A program made the translations under genes and the position numbers. 64,000 bases of DNA from Mucilaginibacter empetricola (GTDB taxonomy: Bacteria; Bacteroidota; Bacteroidia; Sphingobacteriales; Sphingobacteriaceae): NCBI RefSeq assembly GCF_024808665.1, contig NZ_JANUBZ010000015.1, forward strand, positions 42,184-106,183, written 5' to 3'. The stretch's first letter is position 1. Every line of letters starts with the position of its first letter. Shown here one piece after another: positions 62,822-64,000 of this stretch. The notes below the pieces were generated by a model. That model was not told the DNA's origin. It was given only the letters and a program-made list of their open reading frames with translations, and searched no databases.

Positions 62822-63841
62822 CCCTGCATATTTACGCCATTTATTTAAAACAGTTTCAAAATCTTTTGGCAAATGCGCTTCAAACAGTAATTGTTTTTTT
62901 AATGTGGGATGTAAAAATCCCAGCGTTTGTGCGTGTAAAGCTTGTCGGGGCATTATTTCAAAGCAATTTTCAACAAACTGCTTATACTTATTAAAAACTG
63001 TGCCCTTTAATACTTTATCGCCTCCGTAAGTAGCATCGCTAAATAAAGGATGACCGATATGTTTCATATGCGCTCTGATCTGGTGGGTACGGCCGGTTTC
63101 CAGCTGGCATTCAATCAGGGTTACATAATCCATGCGCTCCAAAACCCGGTAATGCGTAACGGACCACTTTCCCTTTTCCGGATCGTCATAAATAGACATC
63201 ACCCGTCTGTCGTTCACACTACGGCCAATATAACCGGTTACGGTACCATCTTCGGGTAAATCGCCCCAAACCAGGGCAAGATATTTACGGGTAATAGTGT
63301 GGTCAAAAAACTGCTTGGCTAGCCAGGTCATGGCCCGTTCATTTTTACTGATCAGCAACAGTCCCGAGGTATCCTTATCAATTCGATGCACTAGCCCGGG
63401 GCGACCATCATTACCCGGCAAAGTCGGCAATTGTTGAAAATGAAATACCAGCCCGTTTACCAACGTGCCGGTATAATTGTTATAACCGGGATGCACCACC
63501 AATCCCGCAGGTTTGTTTACCACCAGCACATCATCATCTTCATAAACAATATTAAGCGGAATATCTTCGGGATAAACTTCCGTGTCACGCGGCGGATGCG
63601 GCAATACCACCGAAATTACATCCAGCGGTTTTACTTTATAGCTCGATTTAATGGGCTTGTCATTTACCAGCACGTTTTCCAGCTCAATGGCATTTTGAAT
63701 GCGGTTACGTGAAGCATTTTCAACGCGGTGCATTAAAAACTTATCAATCCGCAATAACGATTGTCCTTTATCAACAATTATACGCAGGTGTTCATATAAA
63801 TCCTGTTCATCCTGGTCAATTAATTCGTTTTCATCTGCCAT
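62804..63841 (-). CDS. rluD: RluA/RluD-family 23S rRNA pseudouridine synthase
   Basis: 345 aa. An N-terminal S4 RNA-binding domain (residues ~30-80, RIDKFLMHRVENASRNRIQN) precedes the catalytic domain with PGLVHRIDKDTSGLLLI; the catalytic Asp is D155. LECQLETGRTHQIRAHMKHI (written here as IECQ in this protein) is the second conserved block. It converts uridine to pseudouridine in 23S rRNA (helix 69 for RluD). The symbol is by family resemblance; RluC-like specificity is not excluded. The last codons (GLEISD-stop) fall in the repeat described above. Confidence 0.9.
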   Translation of the reverse strand: MADENELIDQDEQDLYEHLRIIVDKGQSLLRIDKFLMHRVENASRNRIQNAIELENVLVNDKPIKSSYKVKPLDVISVVLPHPPRDTEVYPEDIPLNIVYEDDDVLVVNKPAGLVVHPGYNNYTGTLVNGLVFHFQQLPTLPGNDGRPGLVHRIDKDTSGLLLISKNERAMTWLAKQFFDHTITRKYLALVWGDLPEDGTVTGYIGRSVNDRRVMSIYDDPEKGKWSVTHYRVLERMDYVTLIECQLETGRTHQIRAHMKHIGHPLFSDATYGGDKVLKGTVFNKYKQFVENCFEIMPRQALHAQTLGFLHPTLKKQLLFEAHLPKDFETVLNKWRKYAGLEISD

Positions 63842-63846
63842 CGGCG

Positions 63847-63854
63847 CAAAAATA
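63847..63854 (-). promoter_or_regulatory. Candidate -7 element of rluD
   Basis: Minus-strand TATTTTTG matches TAnnTTTG exactly and ends 5 nt before the ATG. No -33 box is obvious at the usual spacing. Confidence 0.4.
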
Positions 63855-64000
63855 CTCGTTTTTTCAAATTATCGATGAAGCCTTATCTAAATCCTCTCCG
63901 TTGAACTACTGTGTGTACACATTTTTTTGATAATTGAGGAGGAGCGACCATCCTTCATAAACGTTATAGAATTTAACCAAGCCCTTTTGTAAGACAATTG

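Noticed and set aside
63886..63899. Third REP copy at the window end (TCTAAATCCTCTCC)
   Set aside because: It matches only one half-site of the element at 12070-12106 and has no partner arm in view.

Overview
The window reads as the chromosome of a Bacteroidota species, most likely a soil- or plant-type Sphingobacteriaceae member (Mucilaginibacter/Pedobacter-like). Supporting signs are SusC/SusD pairs driven by ECF sigma/FecR regulators, TAnnTTTG-type -7 promoter elements, few Shine-Dalgarno sites, DUF5908 and DUF4157 proteins, and Wzi-family capsule-type proteins. The genus is inferred from style, not from a marker gene.

Layout. 1-4.6 kb: the 3' end of a Wzi-like outer membrane gene, a very acidic small protein, a RelE/ParE-type toxin-antitoxin pair, a Uma2-family nuclease and dnaX. 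4.6-41.2 kb: one long co-directional block encoding an extracellular contractile injection system (eCIS), a phage-tail-like particle. 41.3-43.6 kb: an S9 dipeptidyl peptidase. 44.0-53.8 kb: a polysaccharide-utilisation-like locus (sigma, FecR, SusC, SusD, GH30, multiheme cytochrome). 54.3-61.2 kb: a second sigma/FecR/SusC/SusD locus without enzymes. 61.5-64 kb: an XRE regulator, a class IV aminotransferase and an RluD-type pseudouridine synthase.

The eCIS is the centre of interest. In order it encodes a DUF4255 tube terminator/cap (Pvc16-like), an unknown 385-aa protein, one sheath, two tube proteins, a 57-aa DUF5908 protein, a LysM hub protein, a VgrG-like spike, PAAR tip, gp25, baseplate J, a Pvc12-like baseplate protein, a 1723-aa repeat-rich protein (possible fibre), and a CIS tape measure protein. 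These are followed by FOUR cargo candidates sharing one DUF4157 leader but with unrelated C-termini (JAMM-like, zincin plus LysM, unknown, and a giant protein ending in a polymorphic-toxin-like domain). The block closes with the Pvc15-type AAA+ ATPase, an SH3-bearing peptidoglycan amidase and a multi-pass membrane protein. The particle genes would build the syringe, the DUF4157 leader would mark proteins for loading, and the last two genes may serve release or envelope attachment (inference).

Other points: dnaX carries an A10 run whose slippage in either direction gives immediate stops, suggesting a gamma-type short form. The eCIS promoter region holds a 15-bp operator-like repeat at 33-bp spacing. 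REP/MITE-like palindromes sit inside the eCIS operon and inside the 3' end of the pseudouridine synthase gene.
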